In this document: piece by piece, positions 38,001 to 50,800 of the stretch | Position numbering within the stretch: position 1 is the stretch's first letter | How the letters are laid out: each line of letters begins with the position of its first letter | Translations under genes and position numbers: made by a program | The notes under the pieces: model-generated | The model's input: only the letters and a program-made list of their open reading frames with translations | Databases searched by the model: none | Told to the model about the DNA's origin: nothing | Assembly (NCBI RefSeq): GCF_901933205.1 | Contig: NC_044571.1 | Location: 57,163,994 to 57,227,993, forward strand | From: Camarhynchus parvulus | Lineage: Eukaryota > Chordata > Aves > Passeriformes > Thraupidae | Direction of reading: 5' to 3' | Length of the DNA: 64,000 nt

Positions 38001-40409
38001 AAGGTTCCAGATGAAGGAATTTTAAATAAATATATATTGTAATTGAATGAGAATCTGAGGAAAAAAAATGTTAAGCCCCTTAGATAAACTGCGAGACTTC
38101 TATTCTTGTCTGAGAACATGAGTGACACTCTGCGGAGCTCAAAATGTTGATTCCTTTTCTATGGATTCTTTAGCTGGCTTAATAAGTGTAAAACTGCCAC
38201 AGCAGAAAACTGTCTAGTGTAAAAGCTGTACCTATGATTTCCATACAGCTGGAATCATGCTGAGCCTACCTTTGGCCTGATCCAGCTCTCATGCTGCAGA
38301 TATGATTCAGAAGTCAGCATAGCCAGGATTCATGGCTGTGTGATCCTTCTTCTTAGCATAATGTTCTTTTTGGATTTTACCTTGAACTTTTACAGAAATT
38401 CTGTGAAATGGACTCTTGGTGGTTACACAAGGAGGTGACTTTTCTGTATTGCAGGGTAAAGAAGACTACAAGCTGTGCCTGTGGCCAGGCTATTGAGCTC
38501 AGTTTCAGGGTCAGAGAACCCCTGACATCGGAGTGCCATGGTTTCTTTGCACAAAGTAAGAGTATGAGGGTGTTACTGATAGGATCTGAGCAATGGGTGA
38601 ATGAGGATGCATTACCAACATGCTTCTCTCATGTATAATGACCTTGTGTTTACCAGACTCAACCAAGAAGCTGCAGCAATCCCCACAAAGCTATGGCAGC
38701 CTAGTCAGGAGCCACAGTAACCCAAACAGATTCCACTGCAGTCCATAAAAGGGGTTTGAACATCAGGTGGAAAAGCATCTCAAGGCATTTATTTGATGAA
38801 AGACCTCCATAGTGAACATCAGAGCATGTAAAAGCACACCTACTTCTGTCTGAGGCTACACAGAAACAGTCTGAAAAATTGAAGAAGACAGACACAGAAG
38901 ATTTGCTCAATTGCATCAAACCACTAAGTAGATATTCTTATACTCTTCTTGTTTTACTCTTTTCATTACTTGTTTTTCTAATTCTTATTCAGATCTAAAA
39001 TGTCCTGATTCTCTTTACTCTTACTCAGTTTGACATTTTGGATTCACTTGGATTTAAGCTCAGGCGAAGTGACTGACTGTACTTTAAGCCTAAATAAAGA
39101 TAAAAATAAATAGCTCTGCAAGGTTAATTTGGACAAGTTTTCACAGGTGCCTCACTGTGGAAAAATAGAAAAGAATTAAGATTTGTTCTAGATTGAGGGG
39201 AAAATGGCAATAATAATGTTTGCATTCCTGAGTGGAATTTTGCCACAATAGGGTGTGAAAGATCTCTAAAAGTATTTTTCCAAGGGTGAGGAGAGTCAAA
39301 ATGACAAGAGGATAATGTACAGGCCTAAAATAGGCATTTGGAAAATTGTGTAACAAGGGAACAATAAAAATATCATTGTTGCCTTTGATATGTGATATTA
39401 CCAAGGAAAAAATGGACATTGTCTGTATATGTATATGTACATAAAAAGGTTATCCTTAGTTGCCAAAAATCCCAGGAAGAGTGAGAATAAAAAACAGAAC
39501 GAGCTGACAATAGGAAATTGGTGGCAGTTATCAGAGACAACCAATATATGGTGTGGGTGTTTTTTCCAGTAAAAAAAGGAAGTTCAACATTGAATTTTAC
39601 TTGAACATTAGTTACAGGTATAACTATCAAGTCTCTCTCTCTCATAAAAATTCATTATGAAGAGGCAGACTTGAGTCAATTGAATCACAAGCAAGAGATA
39701 AAATTCAAGATGAAAAAGAGACAGCTAAGGATCTCTCTATAATTGATTTGGAATAAATGTGTCTTCTTTTTTTTCTTTTCTGTCTTACTGAGAAAGAGAG
39801 AAAAGAAAGGCCTTAGAAAGAACTGAAAATAACATCACATTTCTGTAGAGATTGCGCTTCCACTTTCTGAATTTTAGATGCTAAAGCTCATATACTCTTT
39901 TGAGTTGAAAGTTGGTAAGAGGAGGGTAAATTTTAAATAGCAACCAAGGAAATGCTTTTTATGAATGGTACATATTCAGGAAGACTAGGCATTATGCAAA
40001 CCAAAGGCTGGTGACATTTGAATTGTCTACGATAATGTTTTTTAGATTGAAGTTAAATGACAGGTATAGAAAAGCTTGTAATCTCAGATAACTTATCAAG
40101 TAGAGTGAAGTCATAACTGTAAAGTGAAAAAGGAAAAAAAAAATCGGGCAGAGTAAAAGTTGGTGGTATTTGGAGAGGAAATAGCAAAGAAAAATTTCAG
40201 CAAATAAAATCCTAATTGAATAGAGAATGTAAAAATTGGTAATCAGACCAAAATCAAGTATTTACCTGATTATAAGCTTTTTTTTTTAAAGTCTAAATGA
40301 TTAGAACTACATCAGCTGGTTGTAAGAGAGGAATGTGATGTAAAAGATGCCTCACAAAGGTAACAGGAAGAAAACAGCCAGTGTAACCCAGCATAATTAT
40401 AATTCCAAG
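32029..40409. other. Repeat-poor intronic stretch
   Basis: About 8.4 kb without any repeat family I can name. The part next to the LTR (32030-32520) is A-rich and may be a very old, unrecognisable repeat. The segment 32780-32960 is less AT-biased and contains homeodomain-type words. Short open frames have no family resemblance. Confidence 0.5.
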
Positions 40410-41985
40410 ATACAAATTACATAAGAGTGATGAAGTACATTGTACTTATAACAACTAGTCAAAGAGTTCAGGAGAGGATAAACAGTGCTTACTTGATTTA
40501 TTTTTTAGCATTCAACAGCCAGGTGGAAAAAGTAACTATAAGTTACACTATAATGGTGGCCACTAAGCTCTCAAATTTAACATCTACAGAAAAGAGAAAA
40601 AGGAAAGGAAAAAAAAAGCTACAGTATCATTTAACTAAAAAAAAGTCGGAACTACTGAACAAGACAAAGCTTTTTGAAAAGAAATTGAAGAGGACAACTA
40701 AAAGACTAAATCCTTGCAGACAGCATGACAGACTGCCTAAAGATACTATATTAGGAGTCTAGAGAAACTGTATACCACTTATCAAAAACACTTTTAAAGG
40801 ACAAAAAAATAGCCAGCATGGAGAAATAGCAGACTGAAGAGGGCCATTAAGAGTAAAAAGATACTCTGAAAAAAGTCAAAATTGTGAGCAAATTAGGATA
40901 AGAAAAATGAATTAAGTCCAACACATGAAATGTTACAATATTGTAGGGAAGTATGAAAAAGGTTTTGAAGATTATTTGTTCATGACACGGAAATTAATGA
41001 GGATTTTTATCAAAAAAATCAGAAAAAAATGAAAGTCTGCCAGAGGATCGGTGAGGCTAACAAAGAATCTGCACATACAGAGTGCTGAAAGAAAATAAGG
41101 TCATAAGTACCCGCTCCTAAAAAAATAATAAATGAAAAAAAGGAAAAAAAATGTTTTCGAAAGAAGGAACCCAGGGTGATTCCTACAATGCAGATATTTT
41201 GGGGATAGAAATCAGTCATTTAAACTGTCTGGAACTAAAAGATTAATAGAGTAAAATTACTCCTAACAAATCAGCAGACCATAAGGAATCCAAATATGAA
41301 ATTTGAGCATTGTAACAGTATCACTTAAACTAGCTTTGGTATCAAACAAAAGTGAGTAGCAAAATCTGAGACTGTGAAGAGCTGCAGATAGATGTCATGC
41401 AATTGAATAACTAGTGATTGGCACATGAGAATCAGTGTCAACAAATGCATGTAATATACATGATGGAAAATAGTAACAGCTCTCAATACCCAAGCAAGAG
41501 ACTCTAAAACTAATCTCTGTAGTTTGGACAGTTAAATGAAGATGCCAGCTCATAATTCATCAGCAGAGCAGTTAGAATAAGATGGTATTTTGGAAAAGAA
41601 TAAAGATTAAACCACAAAACATTACTCTTTTAATCCATAGCTGCTGTGTCTAGACTTCTGTATTCAGATCTGCTCATGCCATGTTCAAAAGAATATAATA
41701 GAACTGAAAAGACAAAAAAGAGCAGCAAAGATGATCAAAGTTATGAAAAGGCTTTCATAAGAGAAGAGATTAAATAGACTAAGATTTTTCAGCTTGAAGA
41801 AGACACAACAAAGGGAAAATATGAAAAGATTTTTGAATCGTGATTGTCACTGAGAAGACTAATAGGAAACAATTATTTACTGTTCCTCCTAAAGCAAGAA
41901 CTAGGTACTGCCAGTGAAATTATCAGGTGGCAGGTTTCAGTCAAAAGCAGTGTGTTTGTATACACACTAAAGTTGTAGAGATTGT
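40410..41985 (+). mobile_element. Ancient, highly diverged CR1 LINE relic (amniote/reptile type)
   Basis: Collinear but heavily mutated resemblance to old CR1 lineages known from turtles and crocodilians. In order: 'caactaaaagactaaat' (about 40695), 'ctgtataccacttatcaaaa' (about 40768), 'gccattaagagtaaaaag' (about 40843), 'tgcatgtaatatacatga' (about 41445), 'cttctgtattcagatctgct' (about 41655), 'agcagcaaagatgatcaaag' (about 41720), 'gagattaaatagactaagat' (about 41765), 'caagaactaggtactgcca' (about 41896). The sequence between these points is A-rich and full of indels. The 5' limit is uncertain and could lie earlier (about 40.1 kb). Much older than the other CR1 tails in the window. Confidence 0.75.
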
Positions 41986-44900
41986 TGGGCAGGACAAGCT
42001 AAGGGTCTGTAACACAAAATCACAGAACAAAAATCCTCACAGGTTTGACAAAAAATGCCCTTTTTTAAATTTTCTTGCATTCTTTTCTTTAGCCTCTTAA
42101 TTGTAATTGTCCTGAAGCCTCTGTGCAAACGCTGGAGTAACAGGAAATTCCACAAGGTGACTCAGATGTGGCATTTGGGTGGATGATTGAATTACCTTCA
42201 GCTGCTGTAAGTGAAGGACATACACATACTACTGTTGTCCTAGACTGCACAATGAGTCAGAGTCTGTTACTCCATGTGTAACTTCCACATCTCAACCCTT
42301 TTTAGGTGGGGTTGTTTTCAAATGCTTTTAAAGCCCTACAGATTAATATCTTATGTACCAAAGAAAATGTTTAAATCAGTGTGGTAGTTGCTGAATCAGT
42401 GCTTGCACTGCACCTTCCCAGCAATTTTTATTACTCTTGCTTTCATATCCATTATTCTGAATGTCAGGGAGCTATTTTTAAGTACTAGCTTAGTTCACTT
42501 TAATAAAAGATATTAAATTATCTGTACCAAAAAATTAAAAGAATTCCTTATTAAGAATTTAATTTCATAAAATCAAATGCATATGTACCTGCCAGCATGA
42601 CTGCTCCAGACAAGCTACATTTTATAATCTACACTGGAATGGTGAGATAGAAAACGAAAGATGAAACCCAAATTATGAGAAGTCACAGAAGGAATACAGT
42701 TAAAAATTTCATATGCCCAATAGAAAATTTACCTGCCTTTTCAATCATGCTTTTATATGTCCAATATTAGTACTAAGTAACTGCTTTAAGCTGAAAGTCC
42801 TTCCTTTTGAAAATCCCTTCTATTTTTTCCAGGAATACAATAATCATAATACTGAATTTTTATCTTTCTCAGGGTGAAATTTTCTGATGGTAGTAAATAA
42901 AAAACTTAGTTAACTTTCAAAAAGCTGAGGAATCTAAAGCCCAAATCAGAAAGAATATTAAGGGTTAAATTGGCCTGTATTAGCTCTATTGACGCAAGGC
43001 AAGGTATAGAGATATTAAAAGTTGTGCAAGGATGTAAATTGAAGAAAATGTTACACTATTTTCAGTAATAAACACTTTGGCTTTCCTGTTCTTCGAAATA
43101 GATAAACTTAGAATATTTTGTGAACTACAAATTTAGCTGTAAATAGCAAAACATAAAGTATTATATAGGACCTAAATCTAAATTATATTTCCTATAATTT
43201 CTGAAATAGTAATCTGTAGGCATTTCAAACTGTCTAATTAATATTTTCACAAGAAATCATTATTTTTTATCTTAAAATGGGGGGGCATTTGTTCATTTGT
43301 TTTATAAACTACTTCTCTATTTTCCATCCTTTGTAAAAGTAGTTAAATATTGGAGAAACCAACCAAATAAATTTTTTTTTGTGGGTAAAAAATTAGTAAA
43401 CTGAACCATCAGAAGAAAATACTCAAATTTCCCAAAGCAAAGGGACTGCCTTGAGAGAGTGAAAAAATAATCCAGATGGGATGGTTACTCTGCTACTTGT
43501 TTTTATGTTAACAAAGTTGAAATAGCAAGCACAAAAGCAGAATACAGTCATAAGTATTTGAGTGATGCACAATATAGAGGATTTACTTTCTGAGATAGTC
43601 CTGAGAGGCACTTACAAAGTTAAATAGTCATAATTAGGGTTAATCTGTACATGAGAAAGTGTGTAACATATTCCTGACAACAGCATTCAATTTGCCAAAA
43701 ATGCAGTTCAATCTTTCTCTGTGTGAGCCTTGCAGGAAAGCAGACTATGTTCTCTATCAATAACACTGATGCTGAATAGCAACTTGTGAGACCAGATCTA
43801 TATTGTGAGGCATTGCTGGCAAAGATATGTCATCTAGAAGTGTGAAAAAATATATGACAACCCCGTTTCTCACAGCTATTTGGCAGAAAACTCTGACATT
43901 CATGTAGTTATGTGAATATATATTTAGTTTAGTTTATCTCTCTCAGGGGCACAGTGCAGAAAGGTTAGAAGCACACCTCCTTGTGCCAGCATGTGCAGCA
44001 CCTCCAGCAGCTGGCTCTGCTGATGGAGCTGAGAGGAGAGTGGCAGGCGTACTCATGCAGATAAAGCTCACCTTGCCATCATAGTGGCACACCCTACAGT
44101 GGGTGTGATAAGACGGGATAGAATTGAAGTATCTTAAACAAATATTTACTTAGATTTAATAAGATTGCTCCTGTATGTTTATGAAATGCCAGTTGATTCT
44201 TGAATGTATTTGCTGGGGATTAACAGCTATTCCAGAATCCATTGCTATTTAATGAACATACAAGAACTGTCTTAGATGTTATAAGGAGCTAGGCTTAAAA
44301 AGTTCATAAATTACTTCCATTCACCAAATGATAAAAATTTACTGAAGATTAACATTATGTAAGGTACAGATACATTACACAGAGATTAATCCTTAAATTA
44401 ATATATTTCTTCATCCCTTGGTATTTAATTAACTTAAATTAAAATAGTTCTAGCAATCAGATAAATAGGTTTATTTCTTTTGATTTTAAGAAGTCCATAT
44501 AATCCTAGACTATGCCTCTTGTGAGTCATTTCAGTAAGGCATTTCAGTACATAGGGCTTTTTAGAAGGTTGATCTCAGATTCTAATTTTAAACCTCCAAC
44601 ACACCATACTCCATTGCTTCTGGCACTACCAATTTGGCCATAAGAATCCAAACCAAAAGCCAAGTAGATAAATATTTAAGCGAAGCATAAAAAATAATGC
44701 ATCTTACACAGTCGCCTGATTTTGTGAGGGAAAAAACAGTTCTGCAAATATGTGGATGAGGGAATAATAGGCATGCAAACACAAATCATATTTCTGCCAT
44801 GGAAGAGAGATTCAACACCTCTACAGCATGACTGATGAAATGGGAAAGATTTGCAAAATAAATTCTTGATGATGTCTCCAGAATAAATTAGGGCTGGAAC

Positions 44901-46281
44901 AATTAACACCTAGAACACAAATAAGAAACACAGAAGCCCAAAACTGGAATAAACAATAGTCAGTCTGCGAAAAGCTCGTTCCCTCAAAACCTGAGAAGAA
45001 ATTCTTCTTTCATAGGTTTAGGTACATACAGTTATTTATATCAGTTAGTCATCTTTTACTGACAGTAAAGAGGATGTGATTCATCTTAAACAGATCAAAA
45101 GAATCATACTCTGGAAGTACCTCACACTCCTCAGCAATTCTAGAGAGCTCATCAGCTAACCAGCTATAAAGAATTAGGGCAACTAGCTCAGATGTAGGTG
45201 AGATAGTAGGTGAAATGATAGGGACAATGCTCCTGAGAACATGTGGCTGCTCTTTTCATCAACAGGGTTGAAAATGTAGAGGTTTGGGAAGCATTCTGTT
45301 CCTTTTTTTGTAACTAAGAAAACCTTCAAGTCTTTCTATCTTCTTGTATTTATAGAGGGCTAAAAATCTAGAAGAAAACCGATGCCTTAGTTTCAAATCT
45401 ATTTTGGAAATGTCTAAATGAAGATGCTATTAACTAGAATGTCCTGTATTTCATCCAGATTTTGAAGACTACTTTTAGCTGTCTTAAACATTTTTCTTAA
45501 TTTTTTTTTTCTATTTTCCAGAGTATTATGTTCACATATCTAAAGGAAAAATATCATCCAAGTTTTGTGAATTTTTTTTAATACAAAGTCCTATGCAGAA
45601 AAATTATATTACCTGACATTTAATTAAAAATACAAAGTTATATTTTGTAGATTTATAACAAAACAAAACAAAAAAATAGCATACTGTGTTGATTCAATAT
45701 GGGCAAGGTGGTACGGTTCTGCTGACCATGATGAATTTCTGCAAAAAAGCAAGCACTTTTCTGATATGAAATGTTTCCAGCTTAGAAATATTTAAATGCA
45801 GCTCAACTCTAGGAAAATTACAAATTTTTATCGCTTTTTGGCAGAGAATTAAATTTAGAAAAGAATACTACCTCTAACAGTTTCTTCTTATGAAATCTGA
45901 ATGTTTTGATTGCTTGTTTGGTTTTCTTTTCTTCTCTGTGTTAAATATTGTGTTCCCACACCCTTAACTTCTAAGTTATTTTTTTTCTTTTTCTTCCTCT
46001 AACTCACTCTGTGAGAAGTTTCCATACTACTGCATATCAGAAAAAGACATTTAATAAGTTTACAATAAATCTGAGCTTCTACTGACATCTGAATCTATGT
46101 CTTTAAAGAATTTAAAGTAATCTTTTGGTTCTAAGTAGCAATGAAGTTCTCAGGCTTTAAATAATGGCTTATTTTGAGGCTTTAAATACTGGCTTACTTT
46201 GCCATACTTATGAAGGTTACATATCTCCTGAAATCACTGTAAAATAATAGTGAATTAGTAATTGGGGTAAGATTTCTCAAT

Positions 46282-46313
46282 AACAAAAATAACAAAATAA
46301 CAAAATAACAAAA
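46282..46313 (+). repeat. (AACAAAAT)n short tandem array
   Basis: About four copies of an 8-base unit, the first with one extra A. Confidence 0.9.
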
Positions 46314-46718
46314 GGAAGGTAAGTTCACACTAATCAGTAACTGTCCAGCCTGTGTTTGGGAGTTTCTTTTCTTGTGCCAAAATTTTAAAAATATATTTCT
46401 GCTATTCTCCATAAAATAAGGAAAAAAAGTGAATGCACAGAAAAAAAAATAAAGAAATGAAAATATTCATTAATAAAAAAGAATGAATAAACAGACTCTA
46501 AATGTAACAAAAATAAAAATATTATCAATACTTTTGTATAAACAAAAGGTATCCATAAGAAAAATTCACAATTTTATATGTGATAGGCTTAAACATCTTC
46601 TGGGATTTTATTTTCACTGTCAATATAATGAAGGAAAAAAAAATTGAGAGAAGTTTTATTTTGGAAGTCCAAATTACTTGTCTTATTTTCTTATTGCAAA
46701 CATGAATGCCAAAATAAG

Positions 46719-46859
46719 TTTGCTTTGTTTTGTCTGGGTGTTTTGTTGCTGTTGGGTTTTTTCGGTTGTTCTATTTTTTGGTTGGTTGGGGTTTTTTTTG
46801 TTTTGGGGTTTTTTTGGGTTTGTTTGATTGTTTTTGATTTTTGTTTGGTTGGCTTTTTT
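46719..46859 (+). repeat. G/T-rich low-complexity tract
   Basis: About 140 bases almost devoid of A and C on the plus strand, made of TTTGG/TTTTGGGG-type words. It includes GGTTGGTTGGGG (46780-46791), which could form a two-tetrad G-quadruplex. It creates spurious ORFs on both strands. Confidence 0.9.
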
Positions 46860-47852
46860 AAAATAGTTTTAATGGTCCAGTTCAGCAATGGGCTATGGTT
46901 ATTCATGTACTCTGGTACTCCTGAGAAGCAAAAAAGCACAACACCAGCAAGTAAAGCTGAGTTTAAAACTTTCCTTACAGCAGTGGCTTCAATGTTCACT
47001 GTAGCTTTTTGTCTCCATCCTTCTCTACTCCATGTACTTCCCCTCAAAAAGAGGCAATGTATGTGAACTTTTCTAACAACAGCAAAATACTATAAGGATA
47101 AGGGACAGAATCCTTGCTTCAAATCAAATTAGCAATGCTGAAAAGAAATATGACTTGTTAAAACTAATCAGAGACATCAAATGCAGGAATATTCCATAAA
47201 GTGCAGGAATACCCCACAGAGTGCAGGGATATTCATATTCAGCAGCACACACAGATCCAGTATACACTTCCCAGGGCCATGAAGATTACAGATGTGCTGC
47301 AAAAGTCTCTCCACAGGGTCAGAACAGACACAGTTCTGTTTCTGTTTTCTTTTTTATGTTTGATTTGCACCTTTTGAAAGGTTGTTTGAGCTCTGTAGCT
47401 GTCTAGAAATCTTGTCAATGCATAACCTAAACTGCACTTTTTATGTAAGAACTGTATTCATTTGTTCAAATAAAAATTGGGTCAGATAGTGCTATACATT
47501 ATTAAATAGATATTTTAAAACTTTATTTGTAAAGTACTGCTTTACAATTATATAGTCTATTTTATTCTGACAGCTTTTGCCTCGGAATTATTATTCTTTC
47601 CAAAACAACCTTTATGATGAAAATTGAGTGTTTTGTGTAAACAGATTTGTGAATTGTTCTCATAGTTGCTGTTTTAAAACAAGAAAGCAAAAAATTAAAT
47701 TTTCTATAATGTTAACATTTATATGGATTACAAAATTTCGTTTTCAGGGATATCAGTTAATGATATGTTATTTTTGTATTTATGAGTATGTATGTGGACA
47801 TATATAGACATGTATACTACATATGTACAACACAATATTAATAAAACGGTAT

Positions 47853-47873
47853 TAATAATAATAATAATAATAA
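47853..47873 (+). repeat. (TAA)7 microsatellite
   Basis: Seven perfect TAA units in a very AT-rich neighbourhood. Confidence 0.95.
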
Positions 47874-50800
47874 TTATATATAATAAAATACTACTAATTT
47901 TTTATATGTAATTACATGAACATCCCCTCTAATTTATATGAAAAAATTTATGAATTAAAAAACCTGGAAGATAGGGTCCTAAATTAAAAAAAAAACAACA
48001 AAACTATGCTTTTCTTAAACAAAGGGGTATTATCTGTGTCATAGTGTGACTTGTTTATACTGGGCATATGCTCTTCTCCATTTCACTCTGCAGAGGCAAG
48101 CAGATGGAATTAAATATAGCTTGGCATGCAGCACAGGGGCAGCCATGGAACACTATTTTTTAGTACCATGCAGGCATTACCAGCTCTATATACATTAGAG
48201 ATGAAACACAAAAAAGGGCATGTCACCTTCAGGAAAGGGTAGTAGTCAGGGAACATCTGTTATACATGCAGTGCTCCCTGTAGAAAGAACTGAAACATGA
48301 TGAAATATGCATCAAAAGTTCCCTATGCACTGAGGTACATTAAGTCCCTTTCAAACCATACGAAGCCCACTTGGGGAAGGGAGGTTATTTGAGTGCAGCA
48401 GCTGGAATAGGAGAAAGCAGCAGCAGGGAATGGAAACCAGCTGTTCTGCCATTCTGGAGATCTGGTTGGGCAGTAGGTGCACAGAGGCTGATCCATGGCA
48501 CCATGTATCACTGGAGTACAGAGACTTTGTCTACAGAGACACAGACTCGCTAAGTTCCACTAGTCAATCGTTCTGCAGCTCTGTCTCTGAGCCAAGACCA
48601 TGCTAAATGCTGCATATTTTTGTTGGGAAGCACTATTAATCCACACTCCCTGCAATTCTCTAACATGGTGAGTTCTTCAAGATGAAGATGTTCACAGATA
48701 AGAGGATGAGGAACAGATCAGAGCAAATCTTGTCTTTCAGTGTGTTTTACTCAGGATTGGACAGTGCAATAGAGCCCCATATTTAATTTTGGCTTTTAAT
48801 TTTGGCATTAAAAGCAGGACTAGAGTGGATCCTCTGGCCCTGGACAGTTTAAAATAAATGTAGATTTTCACTGACAAATGTGTATTTAATCTGTTTTAAA
48901 AATCTCCAGGAAAGGGTATTCTTTAACTTACAGGGGTAGCCTACTTCAGTGCCTACACCTCTTTGTAATAAAGTTCTGTCTCAAATATGACTTAAATACT
49001 TCTCCCAGAAAATTAAACAAAAAGAAAAGAAAATGCAAGCACTATCCTGTTTATAACAACTTCATATACACAAAGACCTTTATTATGCTTCACTTCAGTC
49101 CTTGTTCATTTAAACACACACAGATTCTAAACAAACACCTCTTTCAAACTTCACCTACAGGCAACGTTTCACAAACCTTTATTTTCTGCTGTTATTATAC
49201 CTCTTTTTTGATTTTGAATCCTTCCAGATCTATCTCTAACATATGCCCACAACCTGCATACTGTAGATGTATCCCTAATTAGAGCACGCTGTGACTCTGG
49301 CCCAAATTAAAATAAACCATGTTTCCCCCTCTGGAAGCCATGGCATAGGAGAAAAGTAGTATATAAACAGAAAAAGGGCCATGAAAAGGACAGTCTCTAT
49401 TAGTGTGCACAGACATTAGGAGATACTCTTTGTGCCAGAAGAACAAAATACAATTAGAAGTATTCCAGCTAAAGCATTGCTGAATGGAATAATTAATTCC
49501 TGTCTCTTATTTAAGACTTCTCTTTTGTCTTCCCCAGCTGGACATAGAACTATTGATAAATACAATCATTCAGATTTCCAACTAATATGTGTCATCTTCA
49601 TGGGAACTCCATCTGCAGAACATTGCTTCTTTTTGGTGAAAAGAATGTGGCTGCAATATGCAATGGGATTTTGTTAAATCTTGTCCACTGTTGTGGTTTA
49701 TCATATCAGTATTTTCTGCTGACTTAATAAGAGGAGATACATAAATCATAAAATGATGATTTAAAATGATGAAGAGAGAAGATGTATTTATTTTGCCTTC
49801 TCTATATTATTGAATAAACACACATACCTTCATACATATGGGGGTTTTTTTAATACTCTAATTCTGTGTAAGCTAAATTAAAAGAAACCTGTTAGTACCA
49901 TTCAAGGACATTTTCAGACACAGAGCAAGAGTAAGGAATAGACTCTCTAGTCCTGTTACAATAGTTTCCTTGATATTAAGTATTCATCCAATATATGAAT
50001 ATATGCCCTAAAATATTCATTAACAAAAGTAAGCGCAAGTAGTGAACATCCATTTATCACCCAGGAAAATGCATAAAGCCTGATACTATGAAAACTCTTT
50101 ATTTTCTGATTTCCTTGTTTCAAAAGTTGTTGATCTTTCTATGCCCCCACTTTTCTTTCAATTTATAAAAAGAATCTGAAAAGAAGAAATGTTAGCTGAA
50201 GATAATGATTTTGACATAGAAGGACCTCATCTTACTGAGAACTGCAAATCCTTCCCTTACTCTTCTGGTGGGAATAAAGTGAAAAGATAACTTATGGATT
50301 CTAAGCCTTTCAAGAACAAACTGCAGTACAATAACTGTGCTCAGCCCCAGGAAAAGCAGTGTCAAAACAGAAAGTACAGAAAGGATGTAATGAGATTTCC
50401 ACTAGTGACAGGGGAGGGATAGTCTGCTTTGTTGCCTCTGAAGTAAAGCAAAAAGAGATGAGCACCAACAGCTACAGCACCAAATATTAGAATCTCAGAT
50501 ATGAGACTTATGGTAATAGACTTGTGATCTTGAAGTGCATGGTATGAATTAATTTGCAAATAAGCTCATCAAAGAAAACTCTTCTGAAATTTATGAATAC
50601 TTTTATTGGTGCAGTCATGAACTTTTCAGATGTTAGTAAGGGCATTATCTAAATTGATTCGATAGTGAAGCATCCAATGAAAACAAAACAGGTCAAAAAT
50701 ACACATAATTTTCAACCACTGAAGTATTTTTAAATTATAAAATAAGTAGAAATATTGTGGAGAAGAAATGAAATTACCGAAAAATGTAGCATGACACACC

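Noticed and set aside
46644..47066. 140-codon open frame on the plus strand and 118-codon frame on the minus strand
   Set aside because: Both arise from the G/T-rich low-complexity tract (runs of Leu/Phe/Gly or Lys/Thr/Asn/Pro). They have no family resemblance and no gene structure.
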